This document shows, piece after piece, positions 1 through 7,307 of a stretch of 64,000 nucleotides of DNA. The position numbers were made by a program, and so were the translations under genes. Position 1 is the first letter of the stretch. Each line of letters begins with the position of its first letter. The notes under the pieces are model-generated. The model saw nothing but the letters and a program-made list of their open reading frames with translations. It made no database searches and was not told where the DNA came from. The DNA comes from Maritimibacter sp. DP1N21-5 (GTDB lineage Bacteria; Pseudomonadota; Alphaproteobacteria; Rhodobacterales; Rhodobacteraceae). The DNA lies in contig NZ_JAHUZF010000006.1 in the NCBI RefSeq assembly GCF_019218295.1, positions 186,001-250,000 on the forward strand, read 5' to 3'.

Positions 1-248
1 TCCGTGAGGATGCGTTCGTAGTTGCGCAGGCCGATGAATTCCGGTTCGCGGTTCAGCCGGTTGGCGCGGTAGTTGGTGAAGCTGAGCTGGATCGTCCAGA
101 TCAGCGGGAAGATGTTGATGGCCAGCAGCAGGAAGATCGTGGGGGCGACAAAGATCCACGCGATCGCGCGGTCGCTCAGTCCCTTGATCTTGCGCGCGAC
201 GCGTTGGGGCGTGGCCTTGGCGGCGCGGTTGGCGATGGTGTCTGTCAT
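1..248 (-). CDS. Sugar ABC transporter permease (MalF type), N-terminal part
   Basis: Only the first 82 codons lie in the window; the gene runs off the left edge. The protein starts MTDTIANRAAKATPQRVARK, a basic cytoplasmic leader, followed by a hydrophobic helix (about residues 30-52) and then a polar stretch with SFTNYR, as in the first membrane segment and following loop of MalF/UgpA-type permeases. The gene lies 103 bases downstream of the solute-binding protein gene on the same strand, the usual order in carbohydrate importers. It would form half of the membrane channel. The ATG at 248 is the first in frame after the upstream hairpin. The sugar cannot be deduced from this fragment. Confidence 0.85.
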   Translation of the reverse strand, partial: MTDTIANRAAKATPQRVARKIKGLSDRAIAWIFVAPTIFLLLAINIFPLIWTIQLSFTNYRANRLNREPEFIGLRNYERILT

Positions 249-315
249 CTGGCACAGCTTTCTCGTGAGGTGGGCAGATTGCACACCCTACAAAGGGTCG
301 GGTTCGGTCGGAGGT

Positions 316-339
316 GGGGTGGGCATTGCTGCCCACCCC
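316..339 (-). terminator. Hairpin between binding-protein and permease genes
   Basis: Perfect 10-bp stem GGGGTGGGCA / TGCCCACCCC with loop TTGC, just after the stop of the binding protein. There is no clean T run, so it more likely acts as a partial terminator or 3' mRNA stabiliser, which raises binding-protein levels over permease in many ABC operons. Confidence 0.6.
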
Positions 340-351
340 TGGGAGGAGGAC

Positions 352-1671
352 TTAGAGCTTGCCTTCGTCCTCAAAGACTTCGGTCCAGTCCTCGATCAGC
401 TTGTCGAGGGCTTCCTGTGCCGTGCCCTGATCCGCGACCACATAGTCGTGGATGCGCTTTTGCATGGCGAGCAGCAATTCGGCATAGGTCGGTTCCTGCC
501 AGAAGTCCTGAACGTCGTTCATCGCTTCGAGGAAGTCACCGGCGAACGGCGCGCTGTCCTTGAAGCCCGGATCGTTCAGGACCGCGTTGTGGGCCGAGTA
601 GCCACCCAGCTCCCACCACTTGGCCTGCACCTCGGGGTTGGCAAACCACTTGATGTACTCAAGCGCTGCATCCTGTTTGTCGGAATAGGCAACCACGCTG
701 ATCCCCTGCCCGCCCAGCGTCGAGCCGGCCTGGTTCTGAGGTGGGTTCACGAAGAAGTCGATCTTGTCCCCGCCGGTGTCCGGATCGGCATAGAGGCCGG
801 GGAAGAACGCGAACCAGTTCATCGCCATGGCGACCTGACCGGACTTAAAGGCGTCGAGCGATTCACCCATGTAGGAGTTGGTGTAACCGGGTGGCGTCGC
901 GGTTTCGTAGAACTCTTTGTAGAATTCCAGCGCTTCGACGGCTTCTGCAGAGTTTACCGCCCCCTCCATGTCGTAAGAGCCGGGAGTGTTCTCGTACTTG
1001 AACCCCCATGGATAAAGCGCCGAGGTCACGCCCATTGTGATCCCTTCGGAGCCGCGCTCGGTGAAGATGGACGCGCCGTAGACGGTCTTGCCATCGATCT
1101 CGCGGCCCTGGAAGAACTGGGCGATTTGCAGCATCTCGCGCTGGCTTTGCGGCTCGCGCAGGTCTTCGCCCGTGGCTTCCTTGTAGGCAGCCTGGATGTC
1201 GGCATCGGCGAACCAGTCGGCGCGGTAGAACCAGCCGTTGGCGTCGCCCATGGCAGGCAGTGCGTAGTAGTTCGGCGTGCCCTTGGGCCATGTGGAATAG
1301 GCGTAGACGGTCGCGGGTGCGAAGTCGTCCATGCTGATCCCTTCGGCGTCGAAGAAGTCGTTCAGCTTGACGTAATGCCCGTTCTCGGCGCCGCCGCCGA
1401 TCCATTGGCTGTCACCGATCAGCAGGTCGCAGAGCTTGCCGCCCGAGTTCAGCTCGTTCAGCATCCGGTCGGCGAAGTTGGGCCAGGGGATGAACTCGAA
1501 GTTCATGGTGTGGCCGGATTGGGCCTCGAACTCCTTGCTGAGTTCCACCAATGCATTTGCCGGGTCCCAGGCGGCCCAGCAGAGTGTCAAATCATCTGCC
1601 ATGGCCAAGGTTGGCACGCTGACAGATGTCATCAAGGCCGCACCCACGGCGGCTGAAGTCATTTTTTTCAT
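352..1671 (-). CDS. Carbohydrate ABC transporter, periplasmic solute-binding protein
   Basis: A 439-residue extracellular solute-binding protein of the family-1 (MalE/UgpB) class. A Sec signal peptide is plain: MKKMTSAAVGAALMTSVSVP followed by an Ala-rich cleavage site near residue 26. The mature part starts DDLTLCWAAWDPANALVELS and has the alternating alpha/beta pattern and length (about 410-440) of sugar-binding proteins. It would capture a sugar or polyol in the periplasm and deliver it to the permease downstream. Two phased direct repeats lie upstream at 1724-1772 and are the likely binding site of the operon regulator. The ligand is not identifiable by eye. Confidence 0.9.
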   Translation of the reverse strand: MKKMTSAAVGAALMTSVSVPTLAMADDLTLCWAAWDPANALVELSKEFEAQSGHTMNFEFIPWPNFADRMLNELNSGGKLCDLLIGDSQWIGGGAENGHYVKLNDFFDAEGISMDDFAPATVYAYSTWPKGTPNYYALPAMGDANGWFYRADWFADADIQAAYKEATGEDLREPQSQREMLQIAQFFQGREIDGKTVYGASIFTERGSEGITMGVTSALYPWGFKYENTPGSYDMEGAVNSAEAVEALEFYKEFYETATPPGYTNSYMGESLDAFKSGQVAMAMNWFAFFPGLYADPDTGGDKIDFFVNPPQNQAGSTLGGQGISVVAYSDKQDAALEYIKWFANPEVQAKWWELGGYSAHNAVLNDPGFKDSAPFAGDFLEAMNDVQDFWQEPTYAELLLAMQKRIHDYVVADQGTAQEALDKLIEDWTEVFEDEGKL

Positions 1672-1723
1672 ATGATCCTCCCTATCGGTCCCGTGTTTGC
1701 GGTGACCTTGGGGGGAAACGCTA

Positions 1724-1772
1724 TTTGAGGGACGTACATCATGTCAACGGATTTTTGAGGAACGTTCATCAT
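1724..1772 (-). promoter_or_regulatory. Two 19-bp direct repeats, probable operators of the sugar ABC operon
   Basis: TTTGAGGGACGTACATCAT at 1724-1742 and TTTGAGGAACGTTCATCAT at 1754-1772 match at 17 of 19 positions and start exactly 30 bases apart, about three helical turns, so both would face the same side of DNA. The core of the second copy, GAACGTTC, is a perfect palindrome. They lie 53-101 bases upstream of the binding-protein start. In the rest of 1672-2060 I see only the promoter at 2005-2029. Confidence 0.6.
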
Positions 1773-2004
1773 TTTGACACGAAATTGGGCTATCTATCTG
1801 AGTTAAAAACCTATTTTACTTCACCTCAAAATATCGACGCCATGTGAAGCGGCACGCAACCCGCGACAATACTGTGACGGCGGCACGCCGAAAGCGTTTC
1901 GTATCGCCCCCTTTGGACGTTCAAAAAAGTAGAATTGCACCGACGGGGACATCTGCGGTTGGACAATTGATGTTTCGGCGGCGGCGCTCAAGGACCAGAT
2001 ATCG

Positions 2005-2029
2005 GGAACTGATGGTCCGAAGATGCGTT
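2005..2029 (+). promoter_or_regulatory. EcfG-type promoter of the 47-residue membrane protein gene
   Basis: GGAAC (2005-2009), 16 bases, CGTT (2026-2029): a perfect match to the promoter read by EcfG sigma factors in alphaproteobacteria. It ends 31 bases before the ATG at 2061, leaving room for a short leader with the ribosome site AAAGGAG. EcfG and its regulators are encoded 4-6 kb downstream. Confidence 0.85.
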
Positions 2030-2060
2030 TTCCTTTCAAGCAGAAAAGAAAGGAGCAGAC

Positions 2061-2204
2061 ATGAGCATCGAAGCACTGATCGTGATCCTTCCTGCATTGA
2101 CCTTTGGAATGGTTCTGGTCTGGGCGTATCTCAGCAAGCGCCGCACCGAACAGCGCATGGAAGAAAGCGATCGCGAGAAGTCCAGTCTCGCGAAGGATGG
2201 TTAG
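2061..2204 (+). CDS. Small one-helix membrane protein, 47 residues, stress regulon
   Basis: MSIEALIVILPALTFGMVLV continues into one membrane helix (residues 4-24) and a short charged tail (KRRTEQRMEESDREK, ending KDG). An AAAGGAG site sits 5 bases before the ATG, and a perfect EcfG-type promoter lies just upstream, so I take it as a real gene despite its size. The positive residues after the helix suggest a periplasmic N-terminus and cytoplasmic tail. A strong bidirectional terminator follows within 7 bases. I do not recognise a family. Its control suggests a role in envelope stress or in modulating a membrane partner; that is inference. Confidence 0.75.
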   Translation: MSIEALIVILPALTFGMVLVWAYLSKRRTEQRMEESDREKSSLAKDG

Positions 2205-2210
2205 AAAAGA

Positions 2211-2232
2211 CGGGGCGCCCAAAAGCGCCCCG
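2211..2232. terminator. Bidirectional terminator between two convergent stress genes
   Basis: CGGGGCGC / GCGCCCCG, an 8-bp perfect stem with six-base loop CCAAAA, preceded by AAAA and followed by TTCTTCATTT. It separates the small gene ending at 2204 from the channel gene ending at 2237. Confidence 0.8.
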
Positions 2233-2236
2233 TTCT

Positions 2237-3079
2237 TCATTTGGCGTCGTCAATTTCCGGGCGGATCTGGGCGTAGGTCATCATCGTGAAGACGGCTGTT
2301 CCGCCGATCACGTTTCCGACCAGAACGGGCAGGAAAAAACCGAACACAGCTTGCGGTGCACTGATCATCCCTTGAACGGCCAGAACGGCCATTTCGACGG
2401 ATCCTGCAACGATATGCGTGAAGTCGCCCAACGCAATCAGCCACGTAAAGATGACGATAAGCAACACTTCGTTGTTTTGGGCCGATGGCAACATCCACAC
2501 GATGGAGGCGATCAGAATGCCTGCGGGAATACCGCGCACCAAACCTTCGACAGCAGGGAAACCTGTCGCGTGCGCACTCAGTTCGTTGACTACGGCCAAC
2601 ATCTCTGGCGTGAGCGCGGGCGTGTAGACCAGGAACAGAGCAATCAGAAATGCGCCAATGACATTCGCAAAGAGCACGACCGACCACAGCGTGGCAACAC
2701 GCGCAAATATCGATCGGCAGGGGTCGAGTACCATCGGCACGACGGTCGTGATCGTGTTTTCGGTGAACAATTGCATCCGGCCCAGTATGACAAGCAGGAA
2801 GCCAAGGGAATAACCCAGGTTTTCAATGATGTAGCGCCAGCCGGTATCGGGCAAATGGGCGCGGAGATACGCTTCTCCCAACACCGAAAAGCTGATGAGA
2901 ATGCCAGCCGCGATGCCCGACCAGAACAACGTGTTAATTGGCCGCCCAAGCTCCTCGTCCCCATGCCTGCGTATGGTTTCGAAAATGAGCCGCGGCGACA
3001 GACCGGACGCCTCTGTTACCGCCTCATCCTCGCTTTTCTTTTCGACAAGAGTGGAAGACGAATTGTGGGTCATTTTCAT
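2237..3079 (-). CDS. Formate/nitrite transporter (FNT/FocA) family channel
   Basis: A 280-residue protein of the FNT family, which forms pentameric channels for small monovalent anions (formate, nitrite, hydrosulfide). The N-terminus (residues 1-45) is polar. About six hydrophobic helices follow; recognisable stretches are FWSGIAAGILISFSVLGEAY (helix 1), LGRMQLFTENTITTVVP (the re-entrant region in this family), FTWLIALGDFTHIVAGSVEM and GNVIGGTAVF near the end. It resembles the YfdC-like branch, common in Rhodobacteraceae, more than NirC or FocA proper. A perfect EcfG promoter (3108-3132) lies 28 bases upstream, so it should be induced by general stress. The substrate is unknown. Confidence 0.9.
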   Translation of the reverse strand: MKMTHNSSSTLVEKKSEDEAVTEASGLSPRLIFETIRRHGDEELGRPINTLFWSGIAAGILISFSVLGEAYLRAHLPDTGWRYIIENLGYSLGFLLVILGRMQLFTENTITTVVPMVLDPCRSIFARVATLWSVVLFANVIGAFLIALFLVYTPALTPEMLAVVNELSAHATGFPAVEGLVRGIPAGILIASIVWMLPSAQNNEVLLIVIFTWLIALGDFTHIVAGSVEMAVLAVQGMISAPQAVFGFFLPVLVGNVIGGTAVFTMMTYAQIRPEIDDAK

Positions 3080-3107
3080 GGTCCGACGTGCAAATCATTT
3101 ACGCTTC

Positions 3108-3132
3108 AACGCAAATCCATCGGTTTCGTTCC
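3108..3132 (-). promoter_or_regulatory. EcfG-type promoter of the FNT channel gene
   Basis: On the minus strand: GGAAC (3132-3128), 16 bases, CGTT (3111-3108). It matches the EcfG consensus exactly and lies 29 bases before the start codon at 3079. Confidence 0.85.
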
Positions 3133-3222
3133 GACGGCAATTGCCCGAACCGTGGTCTGCATTTTGGTACGGAGCCGGCAAACACATTCGGCTGTTGGAA
3201 TGGTGTCGCGCACATTATTGTT

Positions 3223-3247
3223 GGAACTCCCGCGTCCTTTCGACGTT
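3223..3247 (+). promoter_or_regulatory. EcfG-type promoter of the 59-residue membrane protein gene
   Basis: GGAAC (3223-3227), 16 bases, CGTT (3244-3247), exact consensus, 34 bases before the ATG at 3282. Together with 3108-3132 it forms a divergent promoter pair separated by about 90 bases. Confidence 0.85.
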
Positions 3248-3281
3248 GTCATAACAACGCATGACCGAAAGGAGACGATAC

Positions 3282-3461
3282 ATGTCGGCACCCGACACAG
3301 ATGTCGAAACGCAAACACGCAAACACTGGTTTGTTCTGGCCGGACTAGGCGTCGTGGTTCTGATCGCAGGCGTCTTTTTCGTGGCAAATGTCTATTCAAG
3401 TGTCGACGATAACGCCGCGCTCGTGGGTGACGATGCCCAGATGATCGAGCCGCAGAGCTAG
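3282..3461 (+). CDS. Small one-helix membrane protein, 59 residues, stress regulon
   Basis: MSAPDTDVETQTRKHW is followed by one membrane helix (FVLAGLGVVVLIAGVFFVAN, residues 17-36) and a short acidic tail ending MIEPQS. I chose the ATG at 3282 because AAAGGAG sits seven bases before it; an in-frame ATG at 3261 would overlap that site. The topology is the reverse of the small protein at 2061: basic residues precede the helix, so the tail is probably periplasmic. The exact EcfG promoter upstream marks it as a general stress gene. No family recognised. Confidence 0.75.
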   Translation: MSAPDTDVETQTRKHWFVLAGLGVVVLIAGVFFVANVYSSVDDNAALVGDDAQMIEPQS

Positions 3462-3507
3462 ACTTGCACACCGCGCACCCGATCGGATGATCGGGGCAAC
3501 GTGATGC

Positions 3508-3906
3508 TTACGCGCTTTCGGGATCCCTGGCTGCGCGGATGGCCTGCACGGCGTGTCCGATGCAGAGGTCAAGGTCCTGATCCGAATAGGGTCTTTGCAA
3601 GAAGACGGCATCCACGTTCCGAGCACGGTGCGCATCGCCATTGATGAGGATCTGCCCCACGCCCGCATCCCGCAGGCTCTTGCACACATGATCGGCCACC
3701 TTGTCCTCGCCATGAAACGACAGAAGTGCGAGGGACGGCAGACGATGTCCTTGCTCCAACAACGAGGCAACCTCGGTCGCAGAGCGACAATGGACGATCT
3801 CTACGAAACCGAAGCGCTGCAGCGCGTCTGTGATGTCTTCGGCTTCTACAAAATTCGGAGTGACGACCAGACCCAGGGTCTGATCGGGTGTTGTGCGCGC
3901 TGTCAT
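3508..3906 (-). CDS. Degenerate receiver-domain protein (pseudo-receiver)
   Basis: A 132-residue stand-alone protein with the strand/helix rhythm of a CheY-like receiver: LGLVVTPNFVEAEDITDALQ, SLALLSFHGE, ILINGD and VFLQRPYSDQDLD fall where a receiver has its acidic pair, phosphate-accepting Asp, Thr/Ser and Lys. The acidic pair has become TPN, the phosphorylated Asp position is Ser or Phe, the switch Thr is Asn, and the conserved Lys before Pro is Arg. It therefore probably cannot be phosphorylated and may act by binding a partner. It is divergent from the Crp/Fnr gene (68 bases between) and sits beside the EcfG locus. I saw no EcfG promoter for it. Confidence 0.7.
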   Translation of the reverse strand: MTARTTPDQTLGLVVTPNFVEAEDITDALQRFGFVEIVHCRSATEVASLLEQGHRLPSLALLSFHGEDKVADHVCKSLRDAGVGQILINGDAHRARNVDAVFLQRPYSDQDLDLCIGHAVQAIRAARDPESA

Positions 3907-3974
3907 CGAGGTATCGCCCTTTCTTATGTTTGGACGTCCTCATTCCACCTGACTGCTCAAGGGAGCAATAAACT

Positions 3975-4724
3975 GTGACATACCAAGACGATGTTTCGAC
4001 AATTAGTTGCGACAAATGCCCGTTGCGGCGGAAAGACGGCTTCCTGCCGTTCGAGCCGGAAGAAGTGACCTTCATGAAACGCTTTAAAACAGGTGAAATG
4101 GTTGCCGAGACCGGGACGCAACTGTTCATGGAGGGGTCACGCGCCGCACAGCTTTTCACCGTACTGTCGGGTATGGGGATACGTTACAAGACATTGGAAG
4201 ACGGGCGCCGACAAGTCATCGGCTTTGTCATGCCCGGCGATTTCATTGGCTTGCAGGCCGGTGTGCTGGACGCAATGTGCCACTCCGTCGAAGCGTCGAC
4301 ACCGATGCGGTTGTGCGTGTTCAACAGAAGCCGTGTGTTCGAACTGTTTCAAAACCAGCCCGAGCGCGCCTTTGCGTTGACCCACATTGCTGCCGTTGAA
4401 GAGCACTTTCTGGGCGATGCGCTGACGACTGTCGGCCAACGCGGCGCGTTGGAAAAGATCGCTTGGAGCCTGCACCGCTTCTTTCGCCGCGCCTCCATGC
4501 TGGACTTGAACAAAGGGCAGACATGCCCCCTGCCCTTCAGGCAACAGGATCTGGCGGATGCGCTGGGGCTGTCACTGGTGCACACCAACAAGACCCTTGC
4601 GAAACTCAAGGCGAATGGCGTCGTACAATGGTCAAATGGCGTGTTGAACATACTGGACGAAGACGCGCTGACCGAGCTTTCGGGGATCGATCCCGACACC
4701 GTGCAACGTCGGCCCCTTATCTAG
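3975..4724 (+). CDS. Crp/Fnr family transcriptional regulator
   Basis: A 249-residue regulator. The N-terminal segment CDKCPLRR (two cysteines at 12 and 15) precedes a cyclic-nucleotide-like beta barrel (about residues 38-130; VLSGMGIRYKTLEDGRRQVI, GFVMPGDFIGL), a long dimer helix and a C-terminal helix-turn-helix (FRQQDLADALGLSLVHTNKT). The barrel lacks the clear cAMP-binding Arg-Ser pair of Crp. The full four-cysteine set for an Fnr iron-sulfur cluster is not evident, so the signal is unknown. Start is GTG at 3975 with AGGGAG nine bases upstream. It is convergent with the stress kinase gene and may respond to redox state. Confidence 0.88.
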   Translation: MTYQDDVSTISCDKCPLRRKDGFLPFEPEEVTFMKRFKTGEMVAETGTQLFMEGSRAAQLFTVLSGMGIRYKTLEDGRRQVIGFVMPGDFIGLQAGVLDAMCHSVEASTPMRLCVFNRSRVFELFQNQPERAFALTHIAAVEEHFLGDALTTVGQRGALEKIAWSLHRFFRRASMLDLNKGQTCPLPFRQQDLADALGLSLVHTNKTLAKLKANGVVQWSNGVLNILDEDALTELSGIDPDTVQRRPLI

Positions 4725-4747
4725 GGCCGTTTTAGCCCGCGGCTGGA

Positions 4748-6490
4748 TTACGACGCTGCCGTCTGCTGCGCCCACGGCCTTGGAACGGCCGGTTCGGCAT
4801 CGGCCCGCGGGAAGGTGACGACATATTTGAAATGCGTATCCGACACCTCACGGTCCTCTTCACCGTCGAGCTGCGCCACGAAGGCACGTATCAGCCGCGT
4901 ACCGATACCACTGCTTTCCATCAGAGCCGGTGACTCGTTCGACCCCGCGCCTACCGTGTTGGTGATGGTGAAACGCAACATGCGCTCGCCCAATTCCTCG
5001 AGCGTGATTTCAAGGGTCAGAACATCGTCCATCGGGGCGTCTATGTACTTGACCGCATTCGTCAACGCTTCGGCCGCGAGCATGGACAATGTCACCGCCT
5101 GGTCTTGCCCCAGCTGAACGGACGCGACATCTGTCGTCGTCTGAATCTTGCGCTTCAGGCCGTTGGCCATCGGGATCAATTCGTTGACCAGGCGCTGGAT
5201 CAGTTTTCTCGCGTCGATGCTGGTTTCATCGGAGTTGGTGTTCATCGTTTGATGCACCGTGGCCAGACCCCGCACGCGTTGCTGCAATTGTGACAAGAGC
5301 GCACGGGTCTCGGGCGTCTTGGCGGCGCGTGCGTGCATGTTCATGATCGACGCGATCAGCTGCAGATTGTTTTTCACCCGGTGGTGTATCTCGCGCAGCA
5401 GAATGGTCTTTTCATCCAGATCCTGTTCCGCCTGACGCTCCGCGCGCACGAGCGACTGGACCATTCGGTTGAACGACGTCTCAAGCACTTCGAACTCTGC
5501 CGGAGGATCCACGAATTGCAGTTTCGGCTCATCCCGCTCGCCCAGCGCGAACCGCCGCATCGCACTGCGAAGTGCATAGATATGTCGGATGACCAGGCGG
5601 TGCAGCCCAAGGAACGCGACCGCCAGCCCAGCAAACCACATCAGGATCGGAAACAGCAATGGCACCCACACTGGCAGCGTGCCGATGCTGTCAATGCTGC
5701 GCCCCGTCGGCCAGGAGCCCACGACAACCACTTCGTCGGGAATGATGGACGATATCGCAAACAGCCGCTCACGCCCGTCTATGGCCCGCGCAATGAACGT
5801 GTCACCGTCTCTTTGAATGAAGTCGGTTGGCGCGACATTGGCAGGCAGAAGCTGTCCGGCCGACGACAGATCATTTGTCGAAAACAGAACCCGACCAGAC
5901 CGATTGATCGTCACGTGATCAAAACCACTGTCCCCGGCGATCAGCGGGTTTGCGGCTTCATGTGGCAAGGACAGCGACACGAAACCCGCAAACCTGCCCT
6001 CTATCTTGACCGGATTGCTGATGATGACGACCGACTCGCCCGTGGCGACACCCGACAGGTTCACCTCGAATATCTGCCCCTCCTGTTCCAGGGCACGGGC
6101 AAAGCTGGGATCATCCGCAAAATCGAATGTCACACCGTTCGATGCGCATTCCATCATGCCGGTCCTGTCAATGAAGCCGGCAAAAACGAATGTGTCCTGA
6201 CGACTGACGAAACGCGCCATCATGTCCGAGCATTGCGCGGCGTCATCGGCCACCGGCCCCAAAAGAGCGGCCAGGCCCTCGGCAGCGCCGCGCCCGCGCT
6301 CAAGCAGCCGACGCTCGTTGGCGGCGGCGCGCTCGGTTTCTGAAAGGACGATCTCTTCGGACAGCTGAATTGTTGCGGTCACGACTTCATTGGTCTGCCA
6401 CAGGGCAATGGCCCCCAACGGGAACAGGGCCAAAGTCATCAGCCCTGCCAGACGGACAAAAAGCCCGCGTGTCCACGTATCTCGTTGCAA
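4748..6490 (-). CDS. HisKA_2-type membrane sensor histidine kinase, likely PhyR kinase
   Basis: A 580-residue sensor kinase. A membrane helix near residues 10-32 and a second at about 273-300 flank a periplasmic sensor domain of roughly 240 residues. A HAMP-like linker leads to the phospho-acceptor motif LREIHHRVKNNLQLI (His about 369), diagnostic of the HisKA_2/HWE class, then an ATPase domain with AAEALTNAVKYI. Kinases of this class phosphorylate PhyR in the general stress response. It starts three bases after the ecfG stop, apparently with TTG at 6490, so it is co-transcribed with nepR-ecfG. The next in-frame ATG would cut into the first helix. Its location makes it the prime candidate for the PhyR kinase; the stimulus is unknown. 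Confidence 0.9.
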   Translation of the reverse strand: MQRDTWTRGLFVRLAGLMTLALFPLGAIALWQTNEVVTATIQLSEEIVLSETERAAANERRLLERGRGAAEGLAALLGPVADDAAQCSDMMARFVSRQDTFVFAGFIDRTGMMECASNGVTFDFADDPSFARALEQEGQIFEVNLSGVATGESVVIISNPVKIEGRFAGFVSLSLPHEAANPLIAGDSGFDHVTINRSGRVLFSTNDLSSAGQLLPANVAPTDFIQRDGDTFIARAIDGRERLFAISSIIPDEVVVVGSWPTGRSIDSIGTLPVWVPLLFPILMWFAGLAVAFLGLHRLVIRHIYALRSAMRRFALGERDEPKLQFVDPPAEFEVLETSFNRMVQSLVRAERQAEQDLDEKTILLREIHHRVKNNLQLIASIMNMHARAAKTPETRALLSQLQQRVRGLATVHQTMNTNSDETSIDARKLIQRLVNELIPMANGLKRKIQTTTDVASVQLGQDQAVTLSMLAAEALTNAVKYIDAPMDDVLTLEITLEELGERMLRFTITNTVGAGSNESPALMESSGIGTRLIRAFVAQLDGEEDREVSDTHFKYVVTFPRADAEPAVPRPWAQQTAAS

Positions 6491-6493
6491 GTC

Positions 6494-7042
6494 TTACGCC
6501 ACGTTTTGAGCCGACACGATCCCCGCGGTCACGCTGTCTGTCAATTCGATATCATCCGGATCGTCGACGGCCATCAGCTCTGCCAGTCGCGCACGTCCAC
6601 GATTGACGCGGCTCTTGATGGTGCCAACGGCAACGCCGCAGGTCTCTGCGGCTTCCTCGTAGGAAAATCCACCGGCACCGACCAACACCAACGCTTCGCG
6701 CTGCTCATCGTTCAGCTGGTCGAAGGCCACGGCAAAGTCACGCATGGCCAACCGCCCGTCATGGTCCGGCTTCTGTGCAAGCGTGTCAGCATAGACCCCG
6801 TCGACATCCTCCACCTCACGCTTCCGCTTGCGGTGCAGCGAATAGTACGTGTTGCGCAAAATGGTGAACAGCCAAGCACGCATGTTCGAGCCGGGTTCGA
6901 ACTTGTCGATATTCGTCCACGCCTTGATCAAAGCATCCTGGACCAGATCGTCGGCCGTCGCACCATTTCGGCACAGGCTGAGAGCAAATGCGCGCAGCGG
7001 ACCCAGATGCTCGACCAACTCGTCTCGCGGGTCAGTCGTCAT
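6494..7042 (-). CDS. ecfG: General stress response sigma factor EcfG
   Basis: A 182-residue ECF sigma factor. Region 2 is clear (LRAFALSLCRNGATADDLVQ, then DALIKAWTNIDKFEPGSNMR and WLFTILRN), as is region 4 (LNDEQREALVLVGAGGFSYE, ETCGVAVGTIKSRVNRGR). I use the ATG at 7042 (MTTDPRDEL); an upstream extension would lie inside nepR. The gene overlaps the end of nepR by 11 bases, which implies translational coupling of sigma and anti-sigma factor. Known role of the family: it directs RNA polymerase to GGAAC-N16-17-CGTT promoters once PhyR removes NepR. Several such promoters are visible in this window. Confidence 0.95.
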   Translation of the reverse strand: MTTDPRDELVEHLGPLRAFALSLCRNGATADDLVQDALIKAWTNIDKFEPGSNMRAWLFTILRNTYYSLHRKRKREVEDVDGVYADTLAQKPDHDGRLAMRDFAVAFDQLNDEQREALVLVGAGGFSYEEAAETCGVAVGTIKSRVNRGRARLAELMAVDDPDDIELTDSVTAGIVSAQNVA

Positions 7043-7208
7043 GCTTTTCTCCCTTGTCAGAAGATGCCTGTACGTTTCCGGTCCGCAACTGGTTGAGCAG
7101 ATCCGTGAACCGGTCAGGCACGGGCTCATTGGCCATGTTGTCGAATGCGCGTTTGAGGTTCGCGTCAATCTCTGCTTCGATCTCTGTTTTTCGGGTCTGC
7201 CGTGTCAT
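7032..7208 (-). CDS. nepR: Anti-sigma factor NepR
   Basis: A 58-residue protein with the NepR core IDANLKRAFDNMANEPVPDR followed by FTDLLNQL, two helices that clamp EcfG, and a polar flexible tail (SSDKGEKHDD). NepR holds EcfG inactive until phosphorylated PhyR, a sigma-factor mimic, captures it. I use the ATG at 7208 (MTRQTRK); a TTG at 7229 would add seven residues. It is divergent from phyR, with a shared 100-base promoter region, and is first in the operon nepR-ecfG-kinase. Confidence 0.93.
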   Translation of the reverse strand: MTRQTRKTEIEAEIDANLKRAFDNMANEPVPDRFTDLLNQLRTGNVQASSDKGEKHDD

Positions 7209-7246
7209 CAGGTCTGGCTTCTCGATCAATTTTATTAGCGTGTCAC

Positions 7247-7279
7247 GGAACCAATACGCATGACAGCGCGTATGGTTCC
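7247..7279. promoter_or_regulatory. Face-to-face EcfG-like promoters of phyR and nepR-ecfG
   Basis: Plus strand: GGAAC (7247-7251), 17 bases, CGTA (7269-7272), toward phyR. Minus strand: GGAAC (7279-7275), 16 bases, CGTA (7258-7255), toward nepR. The two promoters occupy the same 33 bases as a near-perfect inverted repeat (GGAACCAATACGC against GCGTATGGTTCC). Both deviate from consensus only at the last base of the -10 box. This would let EcfG regulate its own activator and inhibitor, but only one polymerase could bind at a time. Confidence 0.75.
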
Positions 7280-7307
7280 AAGACTAGGTCGAAAAAAGGC
7301 AAAGAAA

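Noticed and set aside
73..1656. Plus-strand open frame of 527 codons
   Set aside because: Antisense to the signal-peptide-bearing solute-binding protein; its sequence has no domain features and is a GC-rich mirror frame.
1757..1780. EcfG promoter upstream of the sugar transporter
   Set aside because: GGAAC is followed after 16-17 bases by ACGA/GAAA rather than CGTT, and it points away from the operon.
3975..4724. Calling this regulator Fnr or FixK
   Set aside because: Only two N-terminal cysteines are clear and the cAMP site is not conserved; family level is all the sequence supports.
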